From Aliikangiella coralliicola (GTDB lineage Bacteria > Pseudomonadota > Gammaproteobacteria > Enterobacterales > Kangiellaceae): 64,000 nucleotides of DNA. The stretch's first letter is position 1. Each line of letters opens with the position of its first letter. The notes under the pieces were generated by a model. That model was not told the origin of the DNA and searched no databases. It worked only from the letters and a program-made list of their open reading frames with translations. A program made the translations under genes and the position numbers. The stretch lies in contig NZ_ML660172.1 in NCBI RefSeq assembly GCF_007004725.1, forward strand, positions 124,001 through 188,000, given 5' to 3'. Below, piece after piece: positions 55,463 through 64,000 of the stretch.

Positions 55463-55816
55463 ATGAAAATTAAAGTGATTACTTATGTGTTAGCGCTTAT
55501 TTTTTTATTGTCTGGTGGCGCTAAAGTTGCTGGCCTCGAATTTGAAATAGTCGCATTTGAGAGGTGGGGATATCCTCTCTGGTTTATGTATTTTACCGGT
55601 GTTGCTGAGGTGGCTATCGGGATTGGGTTATCCGCCAACATATTAAGAAAATATGCTGCGATGGCAAGTTGTCCGATAATGCTCGGTGCTATCGGTACTC
55701 ACGCGATCAACAGCGAGTGGCCGATGTTTGCAATAGCATTCACTATTTTTTTATTGTGTGTTACTTTAGCACTGTCGTTGTGGCGCCCAACTTCTGTAGA
55801 AAATAACGCGGGATAA
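55463..55816 (+). CDS. DoxX-like small membrane protein
   Basis: The 117-residue protein has four membrane helices at about residues 4-22, 38-58, 65-83 and 88-105. LALIFLLSGGAKVAGLE near the start and WFMYFTGVAEVAIGIGL in the second helix are typical of the DoxX_2 family. These proteins may take part in redox reactions in the membrane; their substrates are unknown. AGGAG lies seven bases upstream of the ATG. The SRPBCC and MAPEG genes follow in the same direction but with gaps of 80-90 bases. Confidence 0.75.
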   Translation: MKIKVITYVLALIFLLSGGAKVAGLEFEIVAFERWGYPLWFMYFTGVAEVAIGIGLSANILRKYAAMASCPIMLGAIGTHAINSEWPMFAIAFTIFLLCVTLALSLWRPTSVENNAG

Positions 55817-55906
55817 TTTTATGTCAAAAAGTCCTACGCATATGAATGCGCTCTAAGTGATTAATTTAATTCACCGGATGGACGAGATACCTGAGGCTAT
55901 CATGTT

Positions 55907-56347
55907 ATGAGCAGAGTTGATGTTTCCACTGAAATTATCATTGATTGCCCGCTTGAGAAGGTGGCACATTATTCTGCTAATCCTGACAATGTGCCTGATT
56001 GGTACGTTAATATACAATCAGTCGAATGGCGAACGTCTCCCCCTGTAGAAATTGGCTCTCAAATTGCTTTTGTTGCAAATTTTCTCGGGCGAAAGATGGC
56101 TTATACCTACGAAATAGTGACTTTGACTAATGAAAGCCTTGTGATGCGAACTGCGGAAGGGCCATTTCCAATGGAAACCAGTTACACCTGGCAAGCTATC
56201 TCTGACTCTTCAACTCGAATGATTTTGAGAAATCGCGGGGAGCCTTCGGGGTTTTCTGTATTGATGACTCCATTAATGAAGTTGATGATGCGTCGGGCAA
56301 ACCAAAAAGACTTGCAGCGTCTCAAGCAGGTATTAGAAGTTCAATGA
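55907..56347 (+). CDS. SRPBCC/START-like ligand-binding protein
   Basis: The 146-residue protein begins with the pattern of polyketide-cyclase/SRPBCC folds: VSTEIIIDCPLEKVAHYSAN, then PDWYVNIQSVEWRT. Later parts (GSQIAFVANFLGRKMAYTYE, MRTAEGPFPMETSYTW) form the curved sheet and the long C-terminal helix. Such proteins bind hydrophobic ligands in a deep pocket. No ligand can be named. Confidence 0.8.
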   Translation: MSRVDVSTEIIIDCPLEKVAHYSANPDNVPDWYVNIQSVEWRTSPPVEIGSQIAFVANFLGRKMAYTYEIVTLTNESLVMRTAEGPFPMETSYTWQAISDSSTRMILRNRGEPSGFSVLMTPLMKLMMRRANQKDLQRLKQVLEVQ

Positions 56348-56424
56348 TTAAAGTTTGATAAATAGAATTTTACAGCCAAAATGCGTTGTCCCAATAAAAT
56401 TTAGAATAACAAAAGGAAGTCGTC

Positions 56425-56799
56425 ATGAATTATTTTTATCTATACGTATCATTAAGTGTTCTATTGGTTTCTCTATTAGCGTTTAACGTGTCGAGAATAC
56501 GAATTAAAGAGCGAATTGCACATGGAGATGGCGATAGTCTGGCATTGAAAAAAGCCATCAGAGCCCATATGAATACCTTTGAACACGCAACCCCATTCGC
56601 TTTAGTGGTTTTTGTGTTATCGCAGATGGGGTTACAATCCGTTTACCTGGCGACATTAGCGATTGGATTTGTCGTTTTACGGGTGTTACATAGTTATAGC
56701 ATGCTTGCTTCAAAGTTTATGATTCGACGTATTTCAGCCGCGTTAACTTACCTTTTTGAAATTGTCGGCTGCTTGATGATATTAATTATTTTGTTTTAA
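56425..56799 (+). CDS. MAPEG-family membrane protein
   Basis: The 124-residue protein has four membrane helices (about 3-20, 52-68, 71-88 and 101-123) and the MAPEG pattern: a cytoplasmic RIRIKERIAHGDGDSLALKK then RAHMNTFEHATPFALVV (R-x-H-x-N-x-x-E). MAPEG proteins act in glutathione and eicosanoid metabolism in animals; bacterial members may be glutathione transferases. AAGGAAG lies before the ATG. Confidence 0.85.
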   Translation: MNYFYLYVSLSVLLVSLLAFNVSRIRIKERIAHGDGDSLALKKAIRAHMNTFEHATPFALVVFVLSQMGLQSVYLATLAIGFVVLRVLHSYSMLASKFMIRRISAALTYLFEIVGCLMILIILF

Positions 56800-57003
56800 T
56801 ATTTTGCCGGGTTTTAAGATTAACTAGTTTCCCATTATTAATTTTCAGCATACTCGAATGGTGAAATTATTTTATTTTTTGGGGCCGACTTGGTCTGTCC
56901 ACCCTGTATTACCAACTAGCTAACTCATTTGTAGTAGCCTGATGAACTAAACAATAGATAGTATTCAAATACCACACAGGTCAAAATTTATAGGGAATTA
57001 ATC

Positions 57004-57633
57004 GTGGATCTAATCCAATATCTCAATCAAAATTTTTATACCAGAGAACAACTTCTGGACTTATCCAAAGTCGATTCTAAAGTTTTTCAAGAGCTTCAAA
57101 GCAAGGGCATTATGCCACAATGTTCTTACCGGTTGACCTCACAACTGTGCTGTGATTCATTTTTTGGAGAACACACGGAATCTTATTCAACCGAATATTA
57201 TGCGAAAGGATATACCAGTTGGTTAGGAATTCTAGTCACATTACGAAATACTGATGACGCCTACTCGATTTTTAAAGAGAGATACGAGTTAAAAATATCA
57301 TCTTTATTTCAGGCCGGCTTTCTATCGCAAAATTCAAAAGTTAACTCTGAACTCAACAGCCATATTAAAGAAGAGTGGAAGCACTTTATTGACGGTGTTT
57401 ACGGTTTATGTACCAAGTCTGGTTTACCTGAAGATATCGCGTCGAAGGAATTGTCGATATTAATTATTAATCAACTATTAGAGTCAGAAAAGTTGACTGA
57501 TAAAGAATTGAAACAACTCACTGATGCTGTCAACTTATTAGATAGCGCAAGCTCAATGTTCGCCCCACATGAACGTATAAAAAGCTCTAGACGCCGTCTG
57601 GTTGATGATGTTCGTCGGCGATTTAAGTTATAG
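57004..57633 (+). CDS. DUF6058-like protein of unknown function
   Basis: The 209-residue cytoplasmic protein starts with GTG at 57004 (AGGGA upstream). The first 110 residues, including YLNQNFYTREQLLDLSKVD, MPQCSYRL and CDSFFGEHTESYSTEYYAKG, resemble DUF6058 proteins as I remember them. The C-terminus is basic (RIKSSRRRLVDDVRRRFKL). No role is known to me. The GNAT gene follows 54 bases later. Confidence 0.5.
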   Translation: MDLIQYLNQNFYTREQLLDLSKVDSKVFQELQSKGIMPQCSYRLTSQLCCDSFFGEHTESYSTEYYAKGYTSWLGILVTLRNTDDAYSIFKERYELKISSLFQAGFLSQNSKVNSELNSHIKEEWKHFIDGVYGLCTKSGLPEDIASKELSILIINQLLESEKLTDKELKQLTDAVNLLDSASSMFAPHERIKSSRRRLVDDVRRRFKL

Positions 57634-57687
57634 CTGAAGCATAATAACACTATCACTAATATTTTAATTATGTCTTAGGAAATCAAT

Positions 57688-58239
57688 ATGGAATTAAATG
57701 AAGTAGGGCCTGGTCATTCCGAAGGAAATGATTTTAATACTGAAACCAATACGAAAACTAAAACAGAGATTAAAGCAGAAATTAAAGAAAAAGTTTCCTT
57801 AACTGATGTGACTGTAGACAATTTTGACGATGTCGTTGATTTAGAAGTGCTCGAAGATCAGAAAGATTATGTTGCAGATAACACTTATTCGCTAGCTGAG
57901 TCAAAGTATTACCCATCTTATCAGCCCAGGGCTATCACTTACGAAAACAAAGTTGTTGGATTTCTGATGTACGAGTCTATGGAGTCAGAAAACAAACCAA
58001 ATGAGTATGATATTTTCAGGTTGATGATTGATCACCGTTATCAGGGAAAAGGGATCGGACGACAAGCGATGAAGTTATTATTGGACGAGATTAATAGAAA
58101 CGAAAATGTTGAGCGCATTACGATTTGTTATGAACCGAAGAACCCTGTCGCAAAGGGGTTTTATGCAAGTTTTGGTTTTAAGGAAATTGGCATTGACGAC
58201 GATGGTGAGATGATCGCCGAGATTAATTATGGTGGCTAA
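57688..58239 (+). CDS. GNAT-family N-acetyltransferase, BltD/PaiA-like
   Basis: The 183-residue protein has an unusual Thr/Lys/Glu-rich N-terminal extension of about 35 residues (charged, probably disordered) before the GNAT fold. The acetyl-CoA site is clear in LMIDHRYQGKGIGRQAMKLL (motif A, R/Q-x-x-G-x-G/A), with YPSYQPRAITYENKVVGFLM before it and NPVAKGFYASFGF after it. These parts resemble spermidine/spermine acetyltransferases such as BltD. It follows the DUF6058-like gene by 54 bases and may share its promoter. Confidence 0.85.
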   Translation: MELNEVGPGHSEGNDFNTETNTKTKTEIKAEIKEKVSLTDVTVDNFDDVVDLEVLEDQKDYVADNTYSLAESKYYPSYQPRAITYENKVVGFLMYESMESENKPNEYDIFRLMIDHRYQGKGIGRQAMKLLLDEINRNENVERITICYEPKNPVAKGFYASFGFKEIGIDDDGEMIAEINYGG

Positions 58240-58518
58240 CTTTGGCAGGACAAGCTACTCGGCCAGTAGCGACGGTGCCTACTTTGAAGCCGCTTTTAAT
58301 AAAATAATAATCTAATGAATTCTGAGTGATATTACGCTATTTTAAAATAAGTGTGGTATTTGTCTCAATATTGAAGAGGTTGACGAGTCCGACTTAGCGG
58401 AAACTGGAATATCTTTTGAGAAAAGACTACATTATTTATAGGCAGAAATGACAATGTTTGGTCGCAAGCATTGATTACCTAAACCTTACAATGTTAATAA
58501 ATTAGAATATTAATAAAA

Positions 58519-58860
58519 ATGAAAGCTGATTTACCGCTACCCAAAGATAAGAAATTAACCGTTTTACACCGTGTCGAGCCTGGGTGCCTTGGTCCTGAAG
58601 GTATGAAATATATTGAGGACTTTTGTTATCTGGCACAGCAGGAAATGGTTTCGTTGGACTCGGATTTTATCATTTGGGATATTGTTCCTCGTTATGATAA
58701 GTCTAAGGCGGAGATTCAGTATAAAGTGAATGATAAGAATCTCACCTATGAGAAAGCTTCGAAATATCTTGAGGTTTTTGAAAAAAACATTGATGATTTT
58801 GAGGAACATTTCAACGAAAGGTTAATGCAGTTGATAGAAGACTTTATGGGACGGTTATGA
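58519..58860 (+). CDS. Hypothetical cytoplasmic protein, 113 residues
   Basis: No family recognised. The protein is acidic and probably alpha/beta: LTVLHRVEPGCLGPEGMKYI, FIIWDIVPRYDKSKAEIQYK and a C-terminal helix KYLEVFEKNIDDFEEHFNER. The ribosome site is weak. Its good coding look and its place 57 bases before the TPR gene, in the same direction, support it as real. Confidence 0.6.
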   Translation: MKADLPLPKDKKLTVLHRVEPGCLGPEGMKYIEDFCYLAQQEMVSLDSDFIIWDIVPRYDKSKAEIQYKVNDKNLTYEKASKYLEVFEKNIDDFEEHFNERLMQLIEDFMGRL

Positions 58861-58917
58861 GCGTTAGTTCCAGTTTTTTAGCATAAGTGATTAGAATCGT
58901 CAGACTTCGAAATTCCT

Positions 58918-59451
58918 ATGAGTGATAATTTAGACACTAAAATTAAAACAGCTTACCAAAAGTTGCGTCAACAGCATTTCGAACAGGCTTTCAACTTGTT
59001 TCAAGACTTAATTTCTTTATGCCGGCAAAATGGAAGAAAAATAGAGCTGATTGCTGCGCTTAGAGGGGCTGCACAAGTCGTGAGAAATCAGAATGATTTC
59101 GATGCCGCGTTGGTTTATTACGAAGAAGCCGTTCAAGTCTCTCGTGAACTACAGAATACTTTGCTGATTGCACATACTGTTAGGCATTATGCTGATCTGC
59201 TTAGAAAGCTGAACCAACCTGAATCAGCAGAAACTCATTATCGAGAAGCTTTGGCTCTATATCGAGAATCTTCTGATACTTCTGAACTGGAACTGGCGAA
59301 TGCACTGAGACCCATGGCAATATTGATGGAGACACTCGATAGAGAAAGCGAAGCTTTGAAATTTTGGCAAGAGGCAAAGTCGCTTTATGAGTCTGCAGAA
59401 ATTAAAGAAGGTGTAGAAGAGTGTGAAAGTGGTATTCGTCGATGTATATGA
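58918..59451 (+). CDS. Tetratricopeptide-repeat protein
   Basis: The 177-residue protein is nearly all helix and shows about four TPR units: AYQKLRQQHFEQAFNLFQDL, LRGAAQVVRNQNDFDAALVY with YEEAVQVSRE, VRHYADLLRKLNQPESAETH with YREALALYRES, and LRPMAILMETLDRESEALKF. TPRs bind other proteins. It has no signal peptide or extra domain; the partner is unknown. The ribosome site is weak. Confidence 0.82.
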   Translation: MSDNLDTKIKTAYQKLRQQHFEQAFNLFQDLISLCRQNGRKIELIAALRGAAQVVRNQNDFDAALVYYEEAVQVSRELQNTLLIAHTVRHYADLLRKLNQPESAETHYREALALYRESSDTSELELANALRPMAILMETLDRESEALKFWQEAKSLYESAEIKEGVEECESGIRRCI

Positions 59452-59488
59452 TTTGAGAAAATTAACTAAACTGAGTTCGAGATAAATA

Positions 59489-59971
59489 ATGACAAAGCAA
59501 CTAAAATCGAGCGCAAAAAAAGTTCAGGATTTTTTAGCCGAAAAAGGTTTTGGGTTTACTGTTCGAGAATTAGATAGTTCTACCAGAACGGCTAAAGAGG
59601 CGGCAGCGTCAATCGGCTGCCAAGTCTCCCAAATTGCCAAATCGCTTATTTTTAAAGATCAGAAAAGCGGTAAACCTGTGTTGATAGTTGCTTCTGGTAT
59701 CAATCGTGTGAACATTAAGAAAGTTGAGTTTGACACGGGTTTAAAACTAGAGAAAGCGGATGCCGATTATGTTCGAAATCATATGGGTTTCGCAATTGGC
59801 GGAGTTCCTCCGATTGCCCATAGCGGCGAAGTTTTTACTATTCTTGACTCTGATTTAAAGGCACATGAAGTTATCTGGGCGGCTGCCGGTACACCAAATG
59901 CCGTATTTGAGTTAAAGCCAGAAAATCTTGAGCAACTAACACCTGGCCAATGGCTATCTGTTTCTGAGTAA
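59489..59971 (+). CDS. YbaK/EbsC-family aminoacyl-tRNA deacylase
   Basis: The 160-residue protein has the YbaK/ProX fold: TAKEAAASIGCQVSQIAKSLIF, VLIVASGINRVNIKKVE, and FAIGGVPPIAHSG followed by a conserved hydrophobic stretch with WAAAGTPNAVFEL. The family removes wrong amino acids from tRNA, most often Cys or Ala from tRNA-Pro. The Lys in IAKSLIF is the expected key residue. It starts 37 bases after the TPR gene and converges with trpA. Confidence 0.87.
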   Translation: MTKQLKSSAKKVQDFLAEKGFGFTVRELDSSTRTAKEAAASIGCQVSQIAKSLIFKDQKSGKPVLIVASGINRVNIKKVEFDTGLKLEKADADYVRNHMGFAIGGVPPIAHSGEVFTILDSDLKAHEVIWAAAGTPNAVFELKPENLEQLTPGQWLSVSE

Positions 59972-60010
59972 CTTGACTGGGTTCAAATACTAAACTTTTC
60001 CTTCCTGAGT

Positions 60011-60039
60011 TCCCCCAAACTTTTGGCAAAGAAGGGGGA
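60011..60039. terminator. Possible terminator between the YbaK gene and trpA
   Basis: TCCCCC (60011-60016) can pair with GGGGGA (60034-60039) between two converging genes; the loop is long and no clear T-run follows, so this is a weak call. Confidence 0.4.
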
Positions 60040-60113
60040 TTTGAAATGGCAGAGAATTTTCACAAAACTAGAAACTTCAAATCTCCCCATTGTCCATATT
60101 TCCAATCAATGTA

Positions 60114-60923
60114 TCACACTTTGGTCGCTTGCTTCATGTCATGGATAAAGCTAGAGAGCTGTTCCAACATTTGTTCGGTATTGTCTAGATTTTCGTCAAT
60201 TATTTTTACCACGGCAGAACCGCTGATGGCACCGTCAGAACCCGAAACTATGGCCTGCTTAACTTGAGTTGGTGCTGAAATCCCAAAACCTAAAAGTGAC
60301 GGTGGGGCGTTAAATTGCTTGAGTTTGCTAATAATACCGTCAACGGGCATCTCTGCTTTCACATCGGTGCCGGTAACACCACTTCGGCTTAATAGATAAG
60401 TGTAACCTTCACTCAGTTTGGCCACTTGCTCCAATGTTAAATCGTCGGCATTAGGTGTCGCTATGAAAATTGGTGCGATGTTATTTTTTTTGGCAACCTC
60501 AACAAACCGAGCGGATTCGATAATAGGTACATCGGCGATTAATACAGAGTCGACCCCAGCATTGCTGGCTTGTTGATAAAAAACTTCCACCGAATTGCCC
60601 ACAACCAGGTTGGAGTAAACCAATAAACCCATTGGAATATCAGGGTAGTCTTTGCGGATAGAAGCAATGAGTTCGAAACACTTGGTCACGGTGGCGCCAT
60701 TTTCTAATGCGCGAATGGCAGCTTTCTGGATCACCGGGCCATCAGCAATTGGGTCTGAAAAAGGAATACCAAGCTCTAATGCGTCAGCACCATTTTCGAT
60801 TAGTCGGATTAAGATTTGATAACTGGTTTCAAGGTCTGGATCACCTAGCATGACAAAAGGAACAAATGCGCCCTCATTTTTCTGTCTTAATGCATCGAAA
60901 CATTGTTGATATCGTTTGTTCAT
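60114..60923 (-). CDS. trpA: Tryptophan synthase alpha chain
   Basis: TrpA splits indole-3-glycerol phosphate and passes indole through a tunnel to TrpB. The 269-residue protein has the TIM-barrel words [32 protein letters not shown] (Glu and Asp in the catalytic places) and [10 protein letters not shown], with [10 protein letters not shown] and [14 protein letters not shown]. It is the last gene of the operon, 105 bases after trpB. Confidence 0.97.
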   Translation of the reverse strand: MNKRYQQCFDALRQKNEGAFVPFVMLGDPDLETSYQILIRLIENGADALELGIPFSDPIADGPVIQKAAIRALENGATVTKCFELIASIRKDYPDIPMGLLVYSNLVVGNSVEVFYQQASNAGVDSVLIADVPIIESARFVEVAKKNNIAPIFIATPNADDLTLEQVAKLSEGYTYLLSRSGVTGTDVKAEMPVDGIISKLKQFNAPPSLLGFGISAPTQVKQAIVSGSDGAISGSAVVKIIDENLDNTEQMLEQLSSFIHDMKQATKV

Positions 60924-61028
60924 AATTAATTCCTGAATTTGAAGTTTTGTTTAACTTCGTCATTGTCTTGATTTGTTTTGCTGGTTAGCACTATTTTTTC
61001 GTAAATCTTTAAATATTTACGCGGCAAT

Positions 61029-62201
61029 TTAATTTAAAACTTTTCTGACATGGGCCAAATCTTTATCGCCACGTCCTGAAAGATTAACCACAATAATTGA
61101 ACCGTCGGGAACCTTCTCCGCTAGTTTTAAGGTGTAAGCGAGTGCATGTGAAGACTCTAGTGCCGGAATAATTCCTTCGCTTTTTGACAAAACTTGAAAA
61201 GCATTTAATGCTTCTTCATCGGTTGCGGTAACATATTCCACTCGGCCGATATCTTTGAGATGAGCATGTTGAGGGCCGACCGCCGGATAATCGAGACCCG
61301 CAGATACTGAGTAAGACTCTTCTATTTGTCCATCTTCATTTTGCATTACAAATGTGTGAGAACCGTGCAAAATACCGAGTTTGCCTTTGGTTAATGTTGC
61401 GCCGTGTTGGTCAGTGTCGAGACCTTTGCCAGCTGGCTCCACGCCGACTAATTTAACCTCTGTCTTATCGATTAAGTCGGCAAATAAACCAATGGCATTG
61501 GAACCGCCACCCACGCAAGCAATAGCATAATCTGGGAGTCTACCTTCTACTTCTAAAACTTGGGCGTGAACCTCTTCTCCTATCATTTTTTGAAATTCTC
61601 GAACCATCGTGGGAAATGGATGAGGACCAGCGGCGGTGCCAAGTAAATAGTGACTATTCTGATAAGTTGCAGACCAATCCCTGAGGGCTTCGTTCACTGC
61701 ATCTTTCAAGGTGCCGCTGCCAGCTGAAACCGGAATCACTTCTGCGCCCATCAGCTCCATTCTAAACACATTGGGTTGTTGTCTTTGGCAGTCTATTTCT
61801 CCCATATAAACTCGGCATTTCAGACCAAGAAGGGCGCAAGCGATAGCTGTGGCAACACCATGTTGGCCTGCGCCGGTTTCTGCGATGATTTCAGTTTTTC
61901 CCATCCGTTTGGCGAGTAATGCCTGGCCTAAAACCTGGTTAGTTTTATGTGCGCCGCCATGGAGTAAATCTTCGCGTTTCAGATAGATTTTTACTTGCTC
62001 GTTTGGAGAGAAATTTCTGGTCAATGTTAGCGGTGTCGGGCGGCCGGCATAATTGTTGAGCAGGTCCTGAAATTCATCTTTAAATGATTGATCATTGGTT
62101 GCATTGACAAATGCTTCTTCCAATTGCATTAATGCCGGTACTAGTAATTCGGGGACATACATCCCACCGAAATCTCCAAAATATCGATTGAGTTTGGTCA
62201 T
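61029..62201 (-). CDS. trpB: Tryptophan synthase beta chain
   Basis: TrpB joins indole with serine using PLP. The 390-residue protein has the PLP Lys in [37 protein letters not shown], the phosphate-binding [14 protein letters not shown] and a C-terminal [10 protein letters not shown]. Start [19 protein letters not shown] is typical. It lies between trpCF and trpA. Confidence 0.98.
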   Translation of the reverse strand: MTKLNRYFGDFGGMYVPELLVPALMQLEEAFVNATNDQSFKDEFQDLLNNYAGRPTPLTLTRNFSPNEQVKIYLKREDLLHGGAHKTNQVLGQALLAKRMGKTEIIAETGAGQHGVATAIACALLGLKCRVYMGEIDCQRQQPNVFRMELMGAEVIPVSAGSGTLKDAVNEALRDWSATYQNSHYLLGTAAGPHPFPTMVREFQKMIGEEVHAQVLEVEGRLPDYAIACVGGGSNAIGLFADLIDKTEVKLVGVEPAGKGLDTDQHGATLTKGKLGILHGSHTFVMQNEDGQIEESYSVSAGLDYPAVGPQHAHLKDIGRVEYVTATDEEALNAFQVLSKSEGIIPALESSHALAYTLKLAEKVPDGSIIVVNLSGRGDKDLAHVRKVLN

Positions 62202-62248
62202 AGCTGATTCCTGATCCTGAATTCTTGATAATTAAATGTTTAAGTTGG

Positions 62249-63616
62249 TTAAATTCGAATTTGTTTAAATATCTGGTTAATTTTTTCTGAGCTCTTAATA
62301 CCTGGGCCAGTTTCTACTCCCGAGCTGAGATCAATTGCATAAGTTTGTTGTGAGATTGCTTGCGCCACGTTATCGCTATTAATACCACCGGCCAGTATTA
62401 GCTCACTTGCGTCTATATCTTCTAATAAACGCCAATCAAAACTGTCTCCAGTGCCACCCCGTTCAGTGGTTGAATAAGTATCTAACAAGTAACGATCAAT
62501 GTTGGTGTCTTTCACAAAGTTTACTGAGTTAGCAACATGCACTGCTTTCCAGATTTGAGTGTTGGGTAGAGCTGTGCGTAAATCCTTAACGTACTCGGCA
62601 GATTCGTTACCGTGTAATTGAACCGCATAAAGCCCCAGTTGATTGGTATGCTCGATAACAGTTTCGAGAGATTCATTCACAAACACACCGACGTATCTTA
62701 GTGGAGCACTGATGACGATTTCTTTGGCTGTTTCCAGTTCAACATAGCGTTGAGAGCCAGGATAGAAAATAAAACCCGCAAAAACACCGCCGTTTTTGTC
62801 AATGTCGACCGCATCTTGAATCTGTGTAATTCCGCAAATTTTAACTTTTCCAAAAATAAGTGATTTGCAGTGATAACGAATATCTTGATGGGACATAATA
62901 CTGGACCCAACCAGAAAGCCATTCACCAGTGGTGCTAGTCGTTTAACATCATTGTGTGTTTCAATGCCAGACTCTGAAATAATAATTCGGTCTTGCGGTA
63001 TTTTTCCTGCCAGTTTTTCAGTGGTTTCCAAGTCAATGGTCAAACTTTTCAAATCGCGATTGTTAATACCGATGATTTCTGCGTTTAGGTCAATCGCTCG
63101 TTGTAATTCTGTTTCATCATGAACTTCCGTTAATATGTCCAGGTTCAGTGATTTTGCTGTTGCTGCGAGTTCTTGATATTCATCATCGTTTAACACCGAT
63201 AACATTAACAAGATAGCATCGGCACCATAATGCCGAGCCTCATAGACTTGATAAGTATCAATGAAAAAATCTTTGCATAAAATGGGCTGCTCAACACTTT
63301 TGCTGGCTGTTTGCAAATATTGAAAACTTCCCTGAAAATATTTCTCATCCGTTAAAACCGAAATAGCGCTGGCATAATCTTTGTATTGTGAAAGTATTTC
63401 TTCAATATCAAAATTTTCGCGGATCAAACCTTTTGAAGGGGAGGCTTTTTTGCATTCAAAAATAAAGTCCGCGTTTGGGTTACTCAGCGCCGTCTTAAAG
63501 CATCTTTGAGAAGGTGAGAGCGTCTTTTCAAAAGATGCGAGTGCCATCTGTTTTTTTCTGACAGCGACTTCTTCTTTCTTGTGAGCAACAATTTCAGCAA
63601 GTACATTACGCGACAT
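62249..63616 (-). CDS. trpCF: Bifunctional indole-3-glycerol-phosphate synthase / phosphoribosylanthranilate isomerase
   Basis: The fused protein of 455 residues carries two TIM barrels. The TrpC half (about 1-255) has FECKKASPSKGLIR, PILCKDFFIDTYQVYEARHY, GINNRDLKSL and ISESGIETHNDV. The TrpF half (about 256-455) has KICGITQIQDAVDI, YVGVFVN, LYAVQLHGNES and LILAGGINSDNVAQAI. The fusion is usual in enteric and related gammaproteobacteria. The ATG at 63616 has GGGAG seven bases upstream; a TTG two codons earlier is less likely. trpD ends 2 bases before this ATG, so coupling is likely. Confidence 0.97.
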   Translation of the reverse strand: MSRNVLAEIVAHKKEEVAVRKKQMALASFEKTLSPSQRCFKTALSNPNADFIFECKKASPSKGLIRENFDIEEILSQYKDYASAISVLTDEKYFQGSFQYLQTASKSVEQPILCKDFFIDTYQVYEARHYGADAILLMLSVLNDDEYQELAATAKSLNLDILTEVHDETELQRAIDLNAEIIGINNRDLKSLTIDLETTEKLAGKIPQDRIIISESGIETHNDVKRLAPLVNGFLVGSSIMSHQDIRYHCKSLIFGKVKICGITQIQDAVDIDKNGGVFAGFIFYPGSQRYVELETAKEIVISAPLRYVGVFVNESLETVIEHTNQLGLYAVQLHGNESAEYVKDLRTALPNTQIWKAVHVANSVNFVKDTNIDRYLLDTYSTTERGGTGDSFDWRLLEDIDASELILAGGINSDNVAQAISQQTYAIDLSSGVETGPGIKSSEKINQIFKQIRI

Positions 63617-63618
63617 GA

Positions 63619-64000
63619 TCAAGCTCCCGAATTACTTAGTTCTGCGAGCGCCAGTAATTTATCAAATGCCTGCCCACTGTGAATAATGTCTTGTGCTTCC
63701 GCGACGCCCTGTTTTAGAGATTGGCTGTTACCTGAGACATAAAATAATGCGCCGGCGTTGGCCGCGACGGTATCAACAATTGGTTGCTCAGATTTTCCCT
63801 GCAATACTTCAGCAAATTTCTGCGCATTTTCTTCGGGGGAGCCGCCAAACAAAGCACTAAGAGGAACTTCATTTAATCCGAAGTCTGATAAAGTTAACTC
63901 ATATTCAGTGATCTTACCGTCACGAAGTTCCGCCACATGAGTGTTTCCTGATAACGTAATTTCGTCACAGCCATTACTATGTACGACCATCGCGGAGCGG
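63619..64000 (-). CDS. trpD: Anthranilate phosphoribosyltransferase, C-terminal part
   Basis: The gene runs off the right edge; only about 126 C-terminal codons are visible. The sequence RSAMVVHSNGCDEITLSGNT fits the TrpD region V-V-x-G-x-x-G-x-D-E-I-x, and the later VAANAGALFYVSGNSQSLKQ and GVAEAQDIIHSGQAFDKLLAL are typical of the last helices. It sits upstream of trpCF in the operon. Catalytic N-terminal motifs lie outside the window. Confidence 0.93.
   Translation of the reverse strand, partial: RSAMVVHSNGCDEITLSGNTHVAELRDGKITEYELTLSDFGLNEVPLSALFGGSPEENAQKFAEVLQGKSEQPIVDTVAANAGALFYVSGNSQSLKQGVAEAQDIIHSGQAFDKLLALAELSNSGA

Noticed and set aside
60046..60267. Small gene opposite trpA
   Set aside because: Lies largely antisense to the clear trpA reading frame with no support of its own.

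Overview
The window looks like chromosomal DNA of a moderately AT-leaning marine gammaproteobacterium. Evidence: fused trpCF in a trpD-trpCF-trpB-trpA operon, alaS followed by csrA and then tRNA-Ser and tRNA-Arg genes, a 1628-residue NAD-glutamate dehydrogenase, recX, DUF2835, and TonB-dependent receptor and secreted S8 protease types common in such organisms. A Kangiella/Aliikangiella-like origin is my guess from gene content only. No prophage, plasmid, CRISPR array or intact transposase is visible.

Layout. 1-2.7 kb: start of a probable methionine aminopeptidase gene (leftward), an FAD amine/amino-acid oxidase, and an orphan WYL regulator resembling BrxR/CapW. 2.6-3.35 kb: a strong promoter and a 14-copy 15-bp tandem repeat just upstream of recA. 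4.4-16.8 kb: an accessory stretch separating recA from recX (TolB-like beta-propeller, small secreted protein, AraC regulator with VOC protein, SelO, a chloramphenicol-phosphotransferase-like kinase, DUF4267, cupin, TonB-dependent receptor, DUF4136 lipoprotein). 16.95-17.19 kb: a palindromic MITE-like element. 17.2-21.1 kb: recX-alaS-csrA-tRNA-Ser(GCU)-tRNA-Arg(ACG). 21.4-29.2 kb: DUF2799 and DUF2835 genes, then a DUF1302-DUF1329-YCF48-MMPL envelope cluster. 29.6-41.3 kb: gdhB, small proteins, a subtilisin-like protease and pepN. 41.8-45.6 kb: pdhA-pdhB-pdhC without an E3 gene. 45.8-49.2 kb: DUF2971-like gene, FMN reductase, a second MITE-like element and xseA. 49.4-53.7 kb: guaB-guaA, a type II toxin-antitoxin pair, and tadA. 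53.8-60 kb: small metabolic or unknown genes. 60.1-64 kb: trp operon, leftward, cut inside trpD.

The most interesting item is the array at 2915-3124. Every unit carries ACAAGGA(A/G)GU, close to the CsrA/RsmA binding consensus, and neighbouring units can pair through GUCGGC to show AACAAGGAA in a loop. A strong promoter lies upstream. I propose a CsrA-sequestering RNA, or a CsrA-controlled leader of recA; csrA itself lies 17 kb away and has GGA motifs in its own leader. A second structured signal is a family of long imperfect palindromes (16951-17193 and 47525-47792) that differ in terminal repeats but share an internal core at conserved spacing; the second supplies or overlaps the ends of both flanking convergent genes.
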